Positions 20,732 through 21,030 of a stretch of DNA of 21,030 nt are shown here, one piece after another. The notes beneath the pieces were generated by a model. It made no database searches and had not been told where the DNA came from. It saw only the letters and a program-made list of their open reading frames with translations. Each line of letters begins with the position of its first letter. Positions within the stretch are counted from its first letter, which is position 1. Location of the stretch: NCBI GenBank assembly GCA_001515185.1, contig LQHI01000067.1, positions 1 to 21,030 of the forward strand, in the 5' to 3' direction. This stretch comes from Hadesarchaea archaeon DG-33. Lineage in GTDB: Archaea > Hadarchaeota > Hadarchaeia > Hadarchaeales > Hadarchaeaceae. The position numbers and the translations under genes are program-made.

Positions 20732-21030
20732 TTACTTTGGATAACGTCCCGTTTTATACTTTCTCTTTACCAACGTAGTAAGTCGGGCATCGTACTCCTC
20801 CGGAAATCTATGTTGTTTTATGAGCGTCACGACTTCTCTTCCTAGCTCATACGCCGCTTTCATCGCCCGTTCGTCATTTCTGATTTCTCCCTTTTCCCTC
20901 GCTAGCCCCTCGACCCATTCCGCTGAAAACATGTGATGAATTAAAAAGTAAAAATAAAGGGTATGTAAGGCACTCGCAGCACCAGCCCTAGCAGTAACGG
21001 CTATGCCACTAGCGACCTTGTTTGCCAGCC
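20732..21030 (-). CDS. Unknown protein, frame open at right edge (possibly partial)
   Basis: The frame has no stop from the right edge to TAA at 20732, 99 codons. Its last 66 residues start at ATG 20932 (MFSAEWVEGLAREKGEIR) and are helical and charged, ending RKYKTGRYPK. The part before that ATG includes a hydrophobic, aromatic stretch (ALHTLYFYFLIHH), encoded by AT-rich bases that could instead be a promoter (TTTATTTT near 20957-20964). Either the gene starts at 20932 or it continues beyond the window; I cannot decide. No family is recognised. It precedes the HAD gene on the same strand and may share its transcript. Confidence 0.5.
   Translation of the reverse strand, partial: LANKVASGIAVTARAGAASALHTLYFYFLIHHMFSAEWVEGLAREKGEIRNDERAMKAAYELGREVVTLIKQHRFPEEYDARLTTLVKRKYKTGRYPK

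Overview
The window is a stretch of archaeal chromosome of moderate-to-high GC. The archaeal markers are both subunits of topoisomerase VI, aIF1A, aIF5A with a hypusine loop, Rio1, a Dim2/Pno1-type KH protein, Nob1, a short histone-fold protein, TATA-box promoters, and a tRNA whose intron fits a bulge-helix-bulge splice site. The order aIF1A-rio1-KH protein-top6B-top6A is, as I recall, typical of euryarchaeal genomes. PanB, LeuA, CimA and trp genes indicate an organism that makes its own amino acids and CoA. I cannot name the lineage from this sequence.

Layout. (1) 1-3948, minus strand: trpE-trpD-trpC-trpF, tightly overlapped, with trpF running off the left edge and no trpG between trpE and trpD. 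Three TGTAC(A/T) boxes surround the trpE TATA box, as in TrpY-controlled promoters. (2) 4021-4431: a small unknown gene transcribed away from trpE. (3) 4526-7646: two paralogous alpha-isopropylmalate/citramalate synthase genes, leuA (minus) and cimA (plus), facing away from a 70-bp promoter that carries an inverted repeat. (4) 7646-12213, plus strand: aIF1A (overlapping cimA), rio1, dim2, top6B, top6A. (5) 12214-13640: an intergenic region with two copies of a hairpin-forming repeat, then panB, then a 54-residue histone-fold protein missing from any long-ORF list. (6) 13641-16192: aIF5A (minus), then nadK-nob1 and a DUF47 PhoU-like gene (plus). (7) 16207-18953, minus strand: PiT phosphate permease, MJ0936-type phosphodiesterase, membrane M28 peptidase. 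(8) 19014-19113: tRNA-Leu(CAA) with a 15-nt intron at a non-canonical site. (9) 19114-21030: AT-richer, gene-poor DNA with a zinc-finger protein, a HAD hydrolase and an incomplete gene at the right edge.

How the genes fit together. Trp, Leu/Ile precursor and pantothenate synthesis share the region with a small-subunit maturation and initiation set (aIF1A, Rio1, Dim2, Nob1) that acts on late pre-30S particles. DUF47 and PiT sit tail to tail and probably form a phosphate uptake and control pair. The DNA after the tRNA differs in composition and holds a degenerate copy of the tRNA 3' end, so it may be an old integration site.

I found no CRISPR array, insertion sequence, rRNA or obvious defence system. 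The most interesting items are the TRP-box promoter, the non-canonical tRNA intron, the paired palindromes upstream of panB, the divergent leuA/cimA operator and the possible tRNA-associated island.
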